From positions 62,001-126,000 of the forward strand of contig JAEUHN010000042.1 in assembly GCA_016795365.1 (NCBI GenBank): a stretch of DNA of 64,000 bases. Direction: 5' to 3'. Shown here in pieces: positions 16,840 through 26,967 of this stretch (positions are counted from its first letter, which is position 1; every line of letters begins with the position of its first letter). The translations under genes and the position numbers were made by a program. This DNA is from Verrucomicrobiaceae bacterium (GTDB lineage: Bacteria > Verrucomicrobiota > Verrucomicrobiia > Verrucomicrobiales > Verrucomicrobiaceae). The notes under the pieces were generated by a model. It saw nothing but the letters and a program-made list of their open reading frames with translations, made no database searches and had not been told where the DNA came from.

Positions 16840-18192
16840 TCAAGAGTGGGAAGCAATGAACTCCTTCACCGCTGCCGCCGTTGCCTCCAACGGGTGAGTC
16901 ACCAAAGGCAGCGCCTTCAACGCATCGAGAGTGGGGTGCGTGGGTTCATTGCCAGTCGCCTGGGTGACAACGTCAGGGAACTTGGCTGGACTTGCCGTGC
17001 TGAGCACCACGCTCGTGGCATCGGGCCGCATGTCGGTGAAACCGCAGGCGGTGTGAGGATCAATCACATAGCCGTGCTGGCGCCACACTTCGGCGATGCA
17101 CCGCTCGATCTGTGCATCGGTCATTCTAGAGGATCGAAAGCTGCTGCTCACGTGGGGTAGATGGATCGGCGTGCCCGATTTCATCTGGGCCATGACTTCC
17201 CGGACGCGATCTGGCTGCTCACGGAGCATGTAGTAGAGGTAACGCTCGAAGTTCGACGCGGCCTGAATGTCCATGCTGGGTGCATGACTGGGATGCACTT
17301 CTTCCTGCCGATACTCCCCAGTGGAGAAGAAGCGATGAAGGATGTCATTCTGATTGGTCGCGACGCGGAAGGAATCGATCGGAAGGCCCATTTGCTGGGC
17401 GAGCCAGCCAGCCAGCACATTGCCAAAATTGCCCGTGGGCACGACAAACTCCACCTTGGAGCGAGCCGATTCAGGAAGGCGCAGCCATGCCCAGATGTAG
17501 TAAACACATTGGGCCAGGACGCGTGCGATGTTGATGGAATTGACGGCGGAGAGGTGATGACGGGAGACGAAGCCGGAGTCGGCGAAGCACTCCTTTACGA
17601 CTCGCTGTGCGTCATCGAAAAAACCGGGAACAGGGATCGCATACACATTGGATGCGCCCGTGCAGGCCATCTGTCTCTCCTGCAGCGGTGCGACGCGGCC
17701 ATGCGGGTAAAGGATGAATATTTGAATACCCTCCTGGCCCATGCAGCCATGGATAGCGGCGCTTCCGGTGTCTCCAGATGTGGCTCCTAGAACGGCGAGT
17801 GTCTTGCCGCTTTGTTTCACTTGCCGCTTGTAGAGAAGTCCGAGCAACTGGAGGGCGAAGTCCTTGAACGCGAGCGTTGGGCCGTGCCACAGTTCCAGCA
17901 CGAAGGTTTTGTCATCGAGCTTCCGCAGCGGTGCCACATCCGGACTGTCGAATCGAGAATAAGCCTCAGCTGTGAGTGCAGTCCATTCGTCTGCGCTGAT
18001 CTCAGGAGCGAAAATTTGAAAAAACTCCGAGGCGAGCGCGGGGTAGGATAGCACTGACCACGACGACAATTTGTCAGCAATCGAAGGAAGGTGATCGGGG
18101 AGAAACAGCCCGCCATCAGGAGCCAGCCCAGCTTCAACGGCTTGGGTGAAGGTGTGTGGAGATGTCTGGCCGCGGGTCGAAATGTAGTTCAT
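16840..18192 (-). CDS. thrC: Threonine synthase
   Basis: This 450-residue enzyme converts O-phosphohomoserine to threonine and phosphate with pyridoxal phosphate, the last step of threonine synthesis. The N-terminus MNYISTRGQTSPHTFTQAVE matches the long bacterial/yeast-type ThrC. The PLP-lysine motif is GPTLAFKDFALQLLG. The phosphate-binding loop is VLGATSGDTGSAAIHG, and VVPTGNFGNVLAGWLA is also typical. Length and start fit the family. It is divergent from recF, and no other threonine-pathway gene is adjacent. Confidence 0.97.
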   Translation of the reverse strand: MNYISTRGQTSPHTFTQAVEAGLAPDGGLFLPDHLPSIADKLSSWSVLSYPALASEFFQIFAPEISADEWTALTAEAYSRFDSPDVAPLRKLDDKTFVLELWHGPTLAFKDFALQLLGLLYKRQVKQSGKTLAVLGATSGDTGSAAIHGCMGQEGIQIFILYPHGRVAPLQERQMACTGASNVYAIPVPGFFDDAQRVVKECFADSGFVSRHHLSAVNSINIARVLAQCVYYIWAWLRLPESARSKVEFVVPTGNFGNVLAGWLAQQMGLPIDSFRVATNQNDILHRFFSTGEYRQEEVHPSHAPSMDIQAASNFERYLYYMLREQPDRVREVMAQMKSGTPIHLPHVSSSFRSSRMTDAQIERCIAEVWRQHGYVIDPHTACGFTDMRPDATSVVLSTASPAKFPDVVTQATGNEPTHPTLDALKALPLVTHPLEATAAAVKEFIASHS

Positions 18193-18334
18193 GCTGCTTT
18201 GGAGTTAACGCAAATCATGGCGGGATAAAGTCGCGAATGATGAAGGAATGAAGTGGAGCAGAGGCTCGGTGGCAAGCAAACTGACAAGAATGGATTTCTC
18301 TTTGACCCCTTCTCGCCTGACGATAACGAGCAAG

Positions 18335-19411
18335 ATGCTCAGTGAGATCGAGGTGCGGGACTTCCGCTGCTTTGCCCATCAACGTCTGGAACTGCACCCC
18401 CAAATGACGGTGTTGGTGGGGCGCAACGCACAGGGCAAGACTTCGCTCCTCGAAGCGGCGTGCGTGCTCCTCCGGCTGCAATCGCCGAGGACATCGGTCC
18501 GAACAGACTTGATCCGGTTTGATAGCTCGACGCTGATGGTTGAGGGGCGATGGAATGGTGTGTCTTTGCGCTGTGGCATGTCTGACTCACGTCGAAGACT
18601 CGCGATCGATGGGACTATTTGCGGCAAAAGCAGCGACTACTTGGAGAGAAGTGGGTTGGTCGTGTGGATGGACCATAGCGATATGAATCTCCTGCGTGGC
18701 ACGAGCGAGCATCGACGCCGTTATCTTGACTTTGCAGCCAGTCAGATTGAACCCGGCTATCTTGAGGCTTTGCAAGGTTACCAGCGGGCCCTGAGGTCAA
18801 GGAACTACATCCTCAAGCGAGATGCCACTGTGCAATGGCGACAAGTCGATGCCTATGGACAACTCATGGCGGGATTCCACCAAACGCTGGTGCTTCATCG
18901 CGAGCAGTTGGTGCGGGCGTTGAAGCCCAAAATGGGGGAGGTCATGTCCAGGCTTAGCTTCGCAACGGAGGAAGTGGGCATTGAGTATCTGCCCGCATGC
19001 AGTGCTGAGGGGTTGATGGATGCGTTGACGAGGCATCGAGCCGAGGAAGAACGCAGCCGAACAACCTACACCGGCGCACACCGCGATGACTTTGCCTTGT
19101 CGATCAACGGACGCAATGCGGAGGCCTTCGCATCCGAAGGTCAACAGAGGTCCATATCGATCGCGCTCAAGATTGGACAGGCGCGAGTGCTGGACGAAGC
19201 GCGTTCGATGGCGCCGTTGTTGTTGGTGGACGATGTGTTTGGGGAATTGGACCCTTCGCGGCGACGGGCATTGCTCAGCGGGTTGCCCCTGGGCACACAA
19301 TCCATCTTCACGACAACCCATCTCGACTGGGCCGGAGAATTGGGAGAAGGCTGTCAAATCGTCGCTGTCGAAAAGGGCGAGGCGAGGGCGAAGATTCTCA
19401 AGAGGGTCTGA
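18335..19411 (+). CDS. recF: DNA replication/repair protein RecF
   Basis: This 358-residue SMC-like ATPase loads RecA onto gapped DNA together with RecO and RecR. The ATG at 18335 gives the canonical start MLSEIEVRDFRCF; an upstream ATG at 18248 adds an unlikely extension. Visible motifs are Walker A GRNAQGKT, the ABC signature SEGQQRS, and Walker B LLLVDDVFGELD, followed by the switch TTTHLDW. In many bacteria recF lies with dnaA, dnaN and gyrB; here it is separate, between thrC and mreB. Confidence 0.96.
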   Translation: MLSEIEVRDFRCFAHQRLELHPQMTVLVGRNAQGKTSLLEAACVLLRLQSPRTSVRTDLIRFDSSTLMVEGRWNGVSLRCGMSDSRRRLAIDGTICGKSSDYLERSGLVVWMDHSDMNLLRGTSEHRRRYLDFAASQIEPGYLEALQGYQRALRSRNYILKRDATVQWRQVDAYGQLMAGFHQTLVLHREQLVRALKPKMGEVMSRLSFATEEVGIEYLPACSAEGLMDALTRHRAEEERSRTTYTGAHRDDFALSINGRNAEAFASEGQQRSISIALKIGQARVLDEARSMAPLLLVDDVFGELDPSRRRALLSGLPLGTQSIFTTTHLDWAGELGEGCQIVAVEKGEARAKILKRV

Positions 19412-19617
19412 ATTTCTGTCATTTCCATATCCGAAAGACTAGGGGTAAACTTCCCTTGCGGAGTGGACGCCGATATTTTAGCTTCATTACTGTCCGGGCC
19501 GCGATGCCCTCATTTTCTTGTGATTCTCAGTTTAGCGAGGAATTCTGCGAAGTGAAGGGGTCGCTTCGGTCAGTTTGTCACATTACATTTCTTTAACCTT
19601 CTCCCGCTTACACTTTC

Positions 19618-20646
19618 ATGCTTGGACGTTTTTTTGGATTTGCCTCGCGAGACATCGGAATTGATCTCGGCACCGCCAACACCCTTGTTTACGTCAAGGA
19701 TCACGGCATCGTTCTCCGCGAACCCTCTGTGGTCGCCGTAAAATCTGGCACTAATGAAGTGGTCGCTGTCGGAGATGACGCCAAGCGGATGCTTGGACGC
19801 ACTCCGGGGGGCATCACGGCCATCCGTCCACTCAAGGATGGTGTGATCGCTGATTTCCGAGTGACGGAGGCGATGCTTCGTCACTTCATTCGCAAGGTCC
19901 ACAATCGCCGCTCAATGGTTCGTCCTCGCGTCGTGATTGCGGTTCCGTCTGGGATCACTGAAGTTGAAAAACGAGCCGTCAAGGAATCGGCCGAGCAGGC
20001 TGGTGCACGTGAAGTTTATCTCATGGAAGAGCCCATGGCGGCTGCCATCGGGGTGGGACTGCCAGTGCAAGAAGCTGCGGGTAACATGATTGTGGACATC
20101 GGTGGGGGCACCACGGAAGTAGCTATCATCTCGCTCTCGGGTATTGTTTACGCACGTAGTGTTCGTGTGGCCGGCGATGAGCTTGACGAGGCCATCATCA
20201 ACTACATGAAGCGCGCTTACAATCTCATGATTGGCGAGCGCACGGCTGAGGAAATCAAGCTTCGCATTGGCTCCGCTTTCCCGCTGGGCAAAGAGGCGAC
20301 TATGGAAGTGAAGGGCCGCGATATGGTCGCGGGACTTCCCAAGACCATCACCATCACTTCGCAGGAAGTTCGCGAGGCAATGCTTGAGCCTCTGAATACC
20401 ATCATTGATGCAGTTCGCACCACACTCGAGCGTTGCCCGCCGGAACTTTCTGCTGACCTCGTCGATCGTGGCATCATGCTGGCAGGCGGAGGTGCATTGC
20501 TGCGTGGGTTAGACAAGCTGCTTCAGGAAGAGACGGCTCTTCCCGTTCATGTGGCCGAAGATCCTCTCAGTGCTGTGGCTGAAGGAACTGGGCGCGTGCT
20601 CAGCGAACTCGAATTCTTGCGCAAAGTCGGCACCACGGACGTCTAG
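19618..20646 (+). CDS. mreB: Rod-shape actin homologue MreB
   Basis: This 342-residue MreB forms membrane-associated filaments that direct lateral peptidoglycan synthesis. Diagnostic actin-fold motifs are [16 protein letters not shown], the second phosphate loop [18 protein letters not shown] and the adenosine motif [16 protein letters not shown]. The start [15 protein letters not shown] puts an amphipathic stretch at the N-terminus, consistent with membrane binding. No Shine-Dalgarno sequence is visible in the pyrimidine-rich leader. It is the first of four shape genes (mreB-mreC-mreD-PBP2), which marks this organism as having the elongasome that planctomycetes lack. Confidence 0.98.
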   Translation: MLGRFFGFASRDIGIDLGTANTLVYVKDHGIVLREPSVVAVKSGTNEVVAVGDDAKRMLGRTPGGITAIRPLKDGVIADFRVTEAMLRHFIRKVHNRRSMVRPRVVIAVPSGITEVEKRAVKESAEQAGAREVYLMEEPMAAAIGVGLPVQEAAGNMIVDIGGGTTEVAIISLSGIVYARSVRVAGDELDEAIINYMKRAYNLMIGERTAEEIKLRIGSAFPLGKEATMEVKGRDMVAGLPKTITITSQEVREAMLEPLNTIIDAVRTTLERCPPELSADLVDRGIMLAGGGALLRGLDKLLQEETALPVHVAEDPLSAVAEGTGRVLSELEFLRKVGTTDV

Positions 20647-20701
20647 TTCGCTGGCTGTGACTTGCTTCTTGTAGCGGTGAAGGAGTCTGTTCAGACGCTC
20701 C

Positions 20702-21535
20702 ATGAAAACGCTTAACCTCATCGCTCTCTCGGTCTTCATGGCAGCAACCATTGCGGTGCTGACTCTGGATACGCCGACGACACGTGCGGTGCAGGCGAAG
20801 GTGCTGGCGGTCTTTGCTCCCTTCATCCATGCCAGTGGCACGGTGCAGGACACAACCTCCCAGGCCGCCGCACCTGACATTGATCCGAAGGAGTTGTTGC
20901 GCTACAACGAGCAGTTGAAGCTGGAGGTCGCAAAGCTGAAAATCCTGAGTCAGCGTCACGACGAACTGCTCGAAGAGAACAACCGTCTTCGGGAAATGGC
21001 GGGTTACAAGATGCGTGCGCCGTTCAAGCAGCTCATTGCCGCGCACGTGATCAAGCGTTCAGCGGCTATGTGGTGGAACACGCTGATTATCGACAAGGGC
21101 AGTGAAGATGGCATCGAGCCTGATCGCGCGGTTCTCACAGATGCGGGCCTTGTGGGCAAGACCGGACGTGTCACAGCCAACATGGCGGAAGTGGTCCTGC
21201 TGACCGATGAATTGTGCCGGGTGGCGGCCATGGTCGAAGGCACTCGCGAGAAGGGAATTTTGAGCGGTGAGCGCGGCGCATTTACTTCTACGCCGGATCT
21301 GCGCTTGCGCTTCTTGAGCCGTAATGGTGAAATCGCTCCCGGAATGAATGTCTTGTCCTCTGGTGATGGTGGTGTGTTTCCTGCGAAATTGCTGCTGGGG
21401 CGCGTCAAAGTTTTCGAAAACAAAGACATCGCCGGCGAGGCAGTCGTAGAGCCTGCCGTTGATTTTTCCAAACTGGAGGATGTCTTCGTTGTTGGCACCG
21501 ATGTCGTCCGCGCCATTGAAATTCGAGCCCCCTAA
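20702..21535 (+). CDS. mreC: Rod-shape-determining protein MreC
   Basis: This 277-residue bitopic protein has a short cytoplasmic tail, one membrane helix (LIALSVFMAATIAVLTL), a periplasmic coiled coil (LLRYNEQLKLEVAKLKILSQ, about 65-100) and a C-terminal beta-barrel domain (WWNTLIIDKGSEDGIEPDRA, GLVGKTGRV) characteristic of MreC. It links MreB and PBP2 in the elongasome. It begins 55 bases after mreB and 12 bases before mreD, so it is part of the same operon. Confidence 0.94.
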   Translation: MKTLNLIALSVFMAATIAVLTLDTPTTRAVQAKVLAVFAPFIHASGTVQDTTSQAAAPDIDPKELLRYNEQLKLEVAKLKILSQRHDELLEENNRLREMAGYKMRAPFKQLIAAHVIKRSAAMWWNTLIIDKGSEDGIEPDRAVLTDAGLVGKTGRVTANMAEVVLLTDELCRVAAMVEGTREKGILSGERGAFTSTPDLRLRFLSRNGEIAPGMNVLSSGDGGVFPAKLLLGRVKVFENKDIAGEAVVEPAVDFSKLEDVFVVGTDVVRAIEIRAP

Positions 21536-21547
21536 ACTTTAGCGGAC

Positions 21548-22177
21548 ATGTTGTTCAACCTCGCCGTCATCTCTTTGACCTTCCTGGCCTTTGTGGTCGA
21601 GGAGTTTCTTCCGATGGTGGGCGTTGCGCACAATGCGAGGCTCTTTATCTCGCCGATCTTTTTCTTTTGCGCTGCGGTGGCCGTGCCGTTTCCGGTCATG
21701 CTCTTGCTGGCTTTCATCACCGGTTTTATCTGGGACGCCCGGTATCTTGTAGCCGTGGATTTGGATTCTGGTGCAGAGAAGCTGGCTCAGTTGAGTTCTT
21801 TTGGTTCTGCTATGGGTTACAACGCCGGACTGACCGGCATTTCGAATTTGGGTTTTGGTTCATCCATCATCTTGTTTGGAGTTCTTGGCTGCTTGATGCA
21901 GGGGATTCGTCCTCTGTTTCGAAAGGGCCGCTGGGAGCTTCCTGTTTTCATGGTCGGCTTCGTCACCGTCATCTGGTTGCTGGTGCAGTATGTGATTCTC
22001 ACGTTTCTGCGCGGCGACATGTTCTTTCCGAACGAGGTGTGGGTGAAGACAGTCTCTGTCACTCTGATGGCCATGCTCGCTTCGCCGCTGATCTATTTAG
22101 TTCTTCATACACTGGCGCGTGCGACCAATTACGAAATCCGGTATGAAGGACTGAGGTATCGGTTCGATGGTAGTTAA
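21548..22177 (+). CDS. mreD: Rod-shape-determining protein MreD
   Basis: This 209-residue hydrophobic protein has five to six predicted membrane helices (LAVISLTFLAFVVEEFL, SPIFFFCAAVAVPFPVMLLL, VGFVTVIWLLVQYVILTF). MreD sequences diverge strongly, and this one is slightly longer than the usual 160-180. Its identity rests on position between mreC and PBP2 and on the membrane layout. Its stop overlaps the PBP2 start by 11 bases, indicating translational coupling. Confidence 0.85.
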   Translation: MLFNLAVISLTFLAFVVEEFLPMVGVAHNARLFISPIFFFCAAVAVPFPVMLLLAFITGFIWDARYLVAVDLDSGAEKLAQLSSFGSAMGYNAGLTGISNLGFGSSIILFGVLGCLMQGIRPLFRKGRWELPVFMVGFVTVIWLLVQYVILTFLRGDMFFPNEVWVKTVSVTLMAMLASPLIYLVLHTLARATNYEIRYEGLRYRFDGS

Positions 22178-24428
22178 GTATCGTTTCCGCCTGTATCTTT
22201 TCAGTCTGGTCGTGATGGGTGCATTTGCGACGCTCATCTACCGGCTGCACTACCTTCAGATCGAGCGTCACGACGAGTTTGTGACCAGGATTCCCGGGGC
22301 CAAGCTGTTGAAGTCCCGCGTGCCGCCGGTGCGTGGTGAGATCAAGGACTGCAATGGCATCGTGCTGGCCAGCAATCGACCTACCTTCGAAGTGCGCATC
22401 AATCTCAAGGAAGTGGTCGATGCGAAGATCCAGGAACTCAAGATTGCTTCAGGGGGCAAGGATGTAGTGTTGCCCAAGATCAACGTCAAATACATGGACG
22501 GCGGCTTTGAGCGTATCAAGAAGGAGACCGACATCGTCACGCTCATGGAGGAGAAGGTGTTCAGGCCGCTCCGTGAAATGCATTTGGCGAAGGACGACTA
22601 CGATCCAGACCAACTCCGCATTCACTTCCGCACCTTTGCCGGCACAGTCCCATGGGTCTATCGCAGCGACCTTTCGTTCGAGGAGTTCAGCCGCTTTGCC
22701 GAACACAACCTACAGTTGCCTGGAGTGGTGCCAGAAGTCCGTCCGGTGCGCCAGTATCTATTTGATGCGCTGGCCTGCCATCTCATGGGTTACGTGCGGC
22801 TTCCCGATGAGTCCTTGGTGCCGAAAGAGGAGCGCGCTGCGTGGGATTTCTATGTGGGGGATGACTTTGGTTACTCGGGCGTCGAAAAGACAATGGACGC
22901 GATCCTTCGAGGAGAAGCCGGGGCCCGTGTGTGGCTCAAGGACGAAAAAGGACGAATCGTGCGGGAAGAGACTGACAAGTATGTAGCCCCCAAAAAAGGC
23001 AACGACGTGTGGCTGACCATCGACGCTCGAATGCAGGTGATTGCTGAGCGTGCGCTGCGCGATGCCAAGCTCGGGCGTGCGGCCATCGTCATGCTTGATG
23101 TGAATTCGGGAGAGGTGAAGGCGATGGCTTCGGTGCCGAGCTACAATCCTAACAAGTTTATTCCTACCATTAGCCTTCAGGACTTTGACAACTATCGCCT
23201 GAACCCCACTACGCCATGGCTGAACCGGGCTATCAAGCCGTATGCTCCGGGCTCGACGTTCAAGATCACGACCGCGTTCGCCGGCGTGCTGGCGAAGATT
23301 CAGAACCAATACTTCCCGTGCAATGGCAGCGTGACCTATGGCAACAAAGCGATGCAGTGCTGGATTCAGCGCCAGTTCGGTGGATCGCATGGCTCATTGA
23401 ACCTGTCGGACGCCATCATGCGTTCATGCAATTGCTTCTTCTACCAGTATGGCAATGCGGCGGGTATCGAGTCGATGGGCAAGGCGGGCCGGATGCTCGG
23501 AGTGGGGGAGAAGACTGGCATCGAACTGGAGGACGAAGATCCCGGTGTGCTGCCCACGCGTGAGTGGTTCCAGCTTCATCAGCCCAACGAAAATTGGAAA
23601 AGCCCCGGCTTGCTTGCCAACACGTCCATTGGTCAAGGCTTCGTCCTCGCCACGCCGCTCCAGATGTGTTCCGTGGCCGCTACCGTCGCCAACGGAGGCA
23701 AGTCCTACAAGCCACACCTGCTCAAGCGCGTGATGGCGGGCACCCAGCTTGTCAGTGAGCATGCTCCCGAGCTTCGAAGCGATCTGGAAGCGGAGGGCAT
23801 CAGCTCGAAGAACATCGAACTCATTCGCAATGGCATGTGGAAGGTGGTCAATGGCAGCAATGGCACGGGCAAGGCGGCGCAGATCCCTGAGCTGCCCGGT
23901 GTCGAAGTGGCAGGCAAGACCGGGACTGCTCAGTTTTGGCGCAAGGTGAAAGGCGAGAAGACTCCCGACAACCACACGTGGTTCATCTCGTTTGCGCCCT
24001 ACAACCAGCCGCGTTTCGCCGTCTGTGTTCTGATTCAAGGTGGCAAGTCCGGCGGCGGATGCGCAGCTCCTGTGGCCAAGCGAGTGCTCTCTCAGTCCCT
24101 TGCGCTCGATCAGGGTTACCAGGTTGCCATCGCTCCCATCAGCGAAGTCGAAGGCAGCTTCCAGCCCATCGAGTCCGTGGTGTATCAAGACGATGCCGCC
24201 ATGGCCAAGGTCGCCAGTCTCGGTGATGACAACGACACCGGCGCCCAGGCTGGTGAGCGCGAGTCCCAGGACGTGACCGTCCAGGACCGGAAGGTCGCCG
24301 ACGAGTCTATGATCCGTCGTGAGCGCCGTGCTGCTGAGAGTCAGCGCGAGTCCGCTCCTCAACCCGCCTCTCAACCTCAACCCCAACCCGAGCGCCGCGG
24401 CCTGCTGCGGAAGCTCTTTGGCCGCTAG
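22167..24428 (+). CDS. mrdA: Penicillin-binding protein 2 (elongasome transpeptidase)
   Basis: This class B PBP of 753 residues crosslinks peptidoglycan during cell elongation. It has an N-terminal membrane helix (FRLYLFSLVVMGAFATLIY), a pedestal domain and a transpeptidase domain. The catalytic motifs are STFK (Ser363), SCN in MRSCNCFFYQYG, and KTG in VAGKTGTAQF. E. coli PBP2 has about 630 residues; the excess lies partly in a polar, low-complexity C-terminal tail of about 90 residues rich in Glu, Arg, Gln and Pro (after YQVAIAPISEVEG). RodA is not encoded nearby. It overlaps mreD and is 42 bases before the RNase G gene. Confidence 0.95.
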   Translation: MVVKYRFRLYLFSLVVMGAFATLIYRLHYLQIERHDEFVTRIPGAKLLKSRVPPVRGEIKDCNGIVLASNRPTFEVRINLKEVVDAKIQELKIASGGKDVVLPKINVKYMDGGFERIKKETDIVTLMEEKVFRPLREMHLAKDDYDPDQLRIHFRTFAGTVPWVYRSDLSFEEFSRFAEHNLQLPGVVPEVRPVRQYLFDALACHLMGYVRLPDESLVPKEERAAWDFYVGDDFGYSGVEKTMDAILRGEAGARVWLKDEKGRIVREETDKYVAPKKGNDVWLTIDARMQVIAERALRDAKLGRAAIVMLDVNSGEVKAMASVPSYNPNKFIPTISLQDFDNYRLNPTTPWLNRAIKPYAPGSTFKITTAFAGVLAKIQNQYFPCNGSVTYGNKAMQCWIQRQFGGSHGSLNLSDAIMRSCNCFFYQYGNAAGIESMGKAGRMLGVGEKTGIELEDEDPGVLPTREWFQLHQPNENWKSPGLLANTSIGQGFVLATPLQMCSVAATVANGGKSYKPHLLKRVMAGTQLVSEHAPELRSDLEAEGISSKNIELIRNGMWKVVNGSNGTGKAAQIPELPGVEVAGKTGTAQFWRKVKGEKTPDNHTWFISFAPYNQPRFAVCVLIQGGKSGGGCAAPVAKRVLSQSLALDQGYQVAIAPISEVEGSFQPIESVVYQDDAAMAKVASLGDDNDTGAQAGERESQDVTVQDRKVADESMIRRERRAAESQRESAPQPASQPQPQPERRGLLRKLFGR

Positions 24429-24470
24429 GCCTTCCATTTCAACCCAATCACCACCACCCAACCAACCATC

Positions 24471-26054
24471 ATGGCTCTTACTTTTGTTCAACGTCTCAAG
24501 GAGTTCTTCACTGGAAAGAAGGACATCAAAACCGGCACCCGCATTGCCATCAGCTGCGAGGCACTCGAGAATCGCGTTGCGGTTCTCGACTGCGGAGTGC
24601 TCGAAGAATACACGATCGAACGTGTCGGAACGCAGACCCTCGTGGGCTCCATTTACAAAGGCCGGATCAAGAACATCGAGCAGGGCCTGAAGGCCATGTT
24701 TGTGGACATTGGTTTCGACAAGAACGCCTTCCTCCACTTCTGGGATGCCATCCCCGCAGCGATCGAGAGCGGCTTCGAAGAGATCCATCGCAGCAAAGGC
24801 AAGAAGAAGGCAAAGATTGAGGCCAAGGACATTCCCACGCTCTACCCAATCGGCTCCGAAATCATGGTGCAGGTGACGAAGGGGCCCATTGGCAACAAAG
24901 GCCCTCGCGTCACGACCAACATCTCCCTCGCCGGACGCTTGCTGGTGCTGATGCCATTGAATGATCAGTTTGGCATCTCGCGCAAAGTGGAAGATCCGAA
25001 GGAGCGCGCTCGCCTGCGCACGATCCTTGAGAAGCTCGATCTGCCCGAGGGCATGGGCGTGATCATGCGCACGGAGGCCACAGGCAAACGTGCCCGTCAC
25101 ATTGTGCGCGATTTGAGCATCCTGCTCGAGCAGTGGAACGACATCGTCCAGGTGCGTGACAACAAGAACGCTCCCGTCTGCTGCTTCCAGGAGCCCGATG
25201 TGCTCGAGCGCACCGTTCGCGACTTCCTCACGGACGATGTGGATGAGGTGATCTGCGATGACAAGGCGATCACCGAGCGCATGCAGGAGATGGCGGCGAC
25301 CGTGTCGCGTCGTGCCAAGCGCCGCATTAGTTTCTTCCAGGGTCCCGGCTCTTTGTTCGACGCCTATGGCATTCAGAAGCAGATCGACAATGCTTTCTAC
25401 CGCCAGGTCTGGTTGCCGTGTGGTGGCTATCTGGTGATCGACCAAACCGAGGCGCTCGTCTCGATCGACGTCAACACGGGGCGCAACAAGGGCAAGGACG
25501 TGGACAAGCTCTTGCTCGAGACCAATCTCGAAGCCGCTGCCGAAGTCGCTCGTCAGCTTCGCCTGCGCAACATGGGCGGCCTTGTCGTGGTGGACTTTAT
25601 CGACATGAAGCATCGCCGCGATCAGCAGGCCGTTTACAAGTGCATGCTGGAGAACGTGAAGCGTGACAAGGCGAAGACACAGATCCTGCCGATCAGCCAG
25701 TTTGGCCTCATGGAGATGACTCGTCAGCGCCTGCACGAGTCGATCGGCAGCGCCCTTTACGAGGCCTGCCCCGCCTGCAAAGGCCATGGCCAGGTGAAGA
25801 CTCCGCTCACCATGAGCGTGGACATTCAGCGTCGTTTGTCCGCCATTCTGTCCCGCAATCGTCCGGAGCAAAAGGACCTCATCGTGGTGGTGCATCCCGA
25901 CGTGATGCAGCGCCTGCGCAGCGAAGACGGCGAATTGCTTGCCGAACTCCAGCGCAAGTATGAAGCCCGCCTTGGCTTCCGCGTGGATCCTACTTACATG
26001 CGAGAGCAGTTCATGATCGCTCACGCTCAGTCTGGCGAAGAGATCAAGAATTAG
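24471..26054 (+). CDS. rng: Ribonuclease G/E family endoribonuclease
   Basis: This 527-residue protein matches RNase G (CafA) in size; it lacks the long C-terminal degradosome scaffold of RNase E. An S1 RNA-binding domain (GSIYKGRIKNIEQGLKAMFV) is interrupted by a Lys-rich insert (RSKGKKKAKIEAKDI). Catalytic acids lie in VSIDVNTGRN and VVVDFIDM. The zinc-link motif CPACKGHG (about 433) supports dimerisation. The family processes 16S rRNA and decays mRNA. Linkage to mre genes is common across bacteria. No Shine-Dalgarno sequence precedes the ATG. Confidence 0.95.
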   Translation: MALTFVQRLKEFFTGKKDIKTGTRIAISCEALENRVAVLDCGVLEEYTIERVGTQTLVGSIYKGRIKNIEQGLKAMFVDIGFDKNAFLHFWDAIPAAIESGFEEIHRSKGKKKAKIEAKDIPTLYPIGSEIMVQVTKGPIGNKGPRVTTNISLAGRLLVLMPLNDQFGISRKVEDPKERARLRTILEKLDLPEGMGVIMRTEATGKRARHIVRDLSILLEQWNDIVQVRDNKNAPVCCFQEPDVLERTVRDFLTDDVDEVICDDKAITERMQEMAATVSRRAKRRISFFQGPGSLFDAYGIQKQIDNAFYRQVWLPCGGYLVIDQTEALVSIDVNTGRNKGKDVDKLLLETNLEAAAEVARQLRLRNMGGLVVVDFIDMKHRRDQQAVYKCMLENVKRDKAKTQILPISQFGLMEMTRQRLHESIGSALYEACPACKGHGQVKTPLTMSVDIQRRLSAILSRNRPEQKDLIVVVHPDVMQRLRSEDGELLAELQRKYEARLGFRVDPTYMREQFMIAHAQSGEEIKN

Positions 26055-26121
26055 CGATCTCGATGAATAGGGTGCTGGACTGCCAGTTCAGCATCCGTCA
26101 TTCCGCATCCCACTTCCTGCC

Positions 26122-26916
26122 ATGCACGAATACCACCGTCTCCTTCGCAAAGTCCTCGAACAGGGCACCTTTCGCCCCGATCGAACAGGCACGGGGTCGT
26201 ATGCTGTTTTTGGTGAGCAGTCGCGTTATGATCTGTCTGTGGGCTTCCCGTTGGTCACCACGAAGAAGTGCCATCTGCGCTCCATCATTGTGGAGCTGCT
26301 GTGGTTCTTGAAGGGCGATACCAACGTTCGTTACCTCCAGGACAACAAGGTCACCATCTGGGACGAATGGGCCGACGAGCAAGGTGATCTCGGTCCTGTT
26401 TATGGAGCGCAATGGCGACGTTGGCGCGGCGCGGATGGCAAGGAGCATGACCAGATCGCGGATGTGATCGAACGCATTAAGACCTCGCCCAGTTCGCGTC
26501 GTCACGTCGTCAATGCCTGGAATGTCGCCCACATCGAAGAGATGGCGCTGCCGCCTTGTCATTGCTTGTTCCAGTTCTTCGTCGCCAATGGCAAGCTCAG
26601 CTGCCAGCTCTACCAGCGCAGTGCCGATCTGTTCCTCGGCGTCCCTTTCAACATCGCCAGCTACGCCTTGCTCACGATGATGATCGCGCAGGTATGCGAT
26701 CTGCAGCCAGGTGATTTCGTCCACACCTTTGGCGACCTTCACCTTTACGCTAACCATCTGGATCAGGCCAAGCTCCAGCTCACTCGCGAGCCTCGGGCCC
26801 TGCCCACCATGCGTATCAATCCCGAGGTCAGGAACATCGACGACTTCAAGTTCGAAGACTTCACCCTCGAAAACTACGATCCGTGGCCGGCAATCAAAGC
26901 ACCGATTGCCGTTTGA
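26122..26916 (+). CDS. thyA: Thymidylate synthase
   Basis: This 264-residue enzyme methylates dUMP to dTMP with methylenetetrahydrofolate, and has the standard ThyA length. The catalytic Cys is in [11 protein letters not shown]. The dUMP-binding [21 protein letters not shown] and the folate-contacting [13 protein letters not shown] are clear. It starts 67 bases after the RNase G gene. No dihydrofolate reductase follows. A 6-bp hairpin (GAGGGC/GCCCTC, 26953-26969) overlaps the converging cytochrome gene's stop. Confidence 0.98.
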   Translation: MHEYHRLLRKVLEQGTFRPDRTGTGSYAVFGEQSRYDLSVGFPLVTTKKCHLRSIIVELLWFLKGDTNVRYLQDNKVTIWDEWADEQGDLGPVYGAQWRRWRGADGKEHDQIADVIERIKTSPSSRRHVVNAWNVAHIEEMALPPCHCLFQFFVANGKLSCQLYQRSADLFLGVPFNIASYALLTMMIAQVCDLQPGDFVHTFGDLHLYANHLDQAKLQLTREPRALPTMRINPEVRNIDDFKFEDFTLENYDPWPAIKAPIAV

Positions 26917-26967
26917 TACTGCTCTTCAGCAGGCAGGGAGGGCGTCGGATGGGAGGGCGCGAGGCCC

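Noticed and set aside
23424-26024. Long minus-strand reading frame opposite PBP2 and RNase G
   Set aside because: It is antisense to two clear genes, has no signal or family features, and reflects the high-GC codon bias of the genes on the other strand.
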